Source: DATAFT01 sp035544635
Lineage (GTDB): Bacteria > Acidobacteriota > Thermoanaerobaculia > Multivoradales > Multivoraceae
NCBI GenBank assembly: GCA_035544635.1
Contig: DATKDQ010000245.1
Span: 1-36,579 of the forward strand
Length of the DNA: 36,579 nt
Direction: 5' to 3'
Shown: positions 36,379 to 36,579 of the stretch, piece by piece
How the letters are laid out: each line of letters begins with the position of its first letter
How positions within the stretch are numbered: the first letter of the stretch is position 1
The notes under the pieces: model-generated
The model's database searches: none
What the model saw: only the letters and a program-made list of their open reading frames with translations
Told to the model about the DNA's origin: nothing
Translations under genes and position numbers: made by a program

Positions 36379-36579
36379 ATGGACATCGAGCTGGTCATCA
36401 TCGAAGGAGCGGAGGCGGGCCGGACTTTCGCGGTCCGAGCCGGGGAGAGCAAGACCCTGGGCCGCGGCCCCGACTGTGAGATCTACCTTCAGGAGCCCGG
36501 CGTCTCCCGCCGCCACTGCACCATCGACAACACCGGCCTGGCGATCACGGTCACGGATCTCGAGTCCGTCAACGGCACG
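36379..36579 (+). CDS. FHA domain protein, N-terminal part (3' end outside the window)
   Basis: Only the first 67 residues are in the window; the frame is open to the right edge. They form most of an FHA domain: LVIIEGAEAGRTFAVRAGES, LGRGPDCEIYL, VSRRHCTI and DLESVNGT. The Arg, Ser, His and NG residues used to read phosphothreonine are in place. It lacks a signal peptide, so it is cytoplasmic at this end. Domains further downstream cannot be seen, so its full role is open. It is preceded by the tandem-repeat promoter and leader hairpin. It is the third FHA protein in the window. Confidence 0.9.
   Translation, partial: MDIELVIIEGAEAGRTFAVRAGESKTLGRGPDCEIYLQEPGVSRRHCTIDNTGLAITVTDLESVNGT

Overview
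The window is a compact, visibly GC-rich bacterial chromosome segment. It carries core genes on both strands, three tRNAs and an RNase P RNA. I see no transposase, integrase, phage gene, CRISPR array or other mobile element. The mix of genes points to Acidobacteriota, perhaps a Thermoanaerobaculia-like lineage: recG, scpAB, an RluB-type synthase and cmk in one run, many FHA and cyclic-nucleotide-binding (cNMP) regulators, a FecR/Trp-rich secreted protein, a VWFA-like secreted protein, and many GTG/TTG starts. That assignment is an inference from gene content, not from a marker-gene tree.

Layout. 1-4633: end of uvrB, then uvrC and a J-domain/TPR protein. 4758-6993: rnpB, an LD-carboxypeptidase and a cNMP-FHA fusion protein. 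7037-12993: recG, a small membrane protein, scpA, scpB, an RluB-type synthase and cmk, with 4-nt stop/start overlaps from scpA onward. 13079-14113 (minus): hemE, convergent with cmk across a shared hairpin. 14219-20037: an FHA/AAA+/Fis regulator overlapping a 1337-residue NtrY-like histidine kinase. 20187-22930: an HELLH membrane protein, a glutaminyl cyclase and a GYF-AIM24 protein. 22960-24659: a small minus-strand gene, tRNA-Gly(CCC) and alanine dehydrogenase. 24722-30049 (minus): an RluD-type synthase, lspA, acpS, thiE, a small membrane protein and a FecR/DUF6600-like protein. 30384-34232: a TPR-cNMP protein, def, a cohesin-like lipoprotein, cysS and yraN. 34275-36579: tRNA-Gly(GCC), tRNA-Cys, a VWFA-like secreted protein and the start of another FHA protein.

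Themes. Housekeeping dominates: excision repair, fork rescue, SMC condensin, rRNA pseudouridylation, CMP kinase, heme, thiamine and phosphopantetheine steps, deformylation and Cys-tRNA charging. Around it sits a set of signalling proteins: three FHA proteins, two cNMP-fold proteins, a degenerate sigma-54-type AAA+ regulator and a large kinase. No receiver domain or Ser/Thr kinase lies in the window.

The strongest non-coding signal is a recurring TAnnnT -10-like hexamer 6 to 9 nt upstream of start codons, usually without a Shine-Dalgarno sequence. It appears at uvrC, the J-domain gene, hemE, the FHA-AAA+ gene, the 88-residue gene, lspA and the 84-residue membrane gene, and suggests leaderless transcription. 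Other notable items are a 17-bp palindrome over the rnpB -10, a Gly/Arg-rich insertion inside the catalytic domain of the RluB-type enzyme, a missing Walker A lysine and GAFTGA loop in the AAA+ regulator, and tandem 13-bp repeats that each carry an extended -10.
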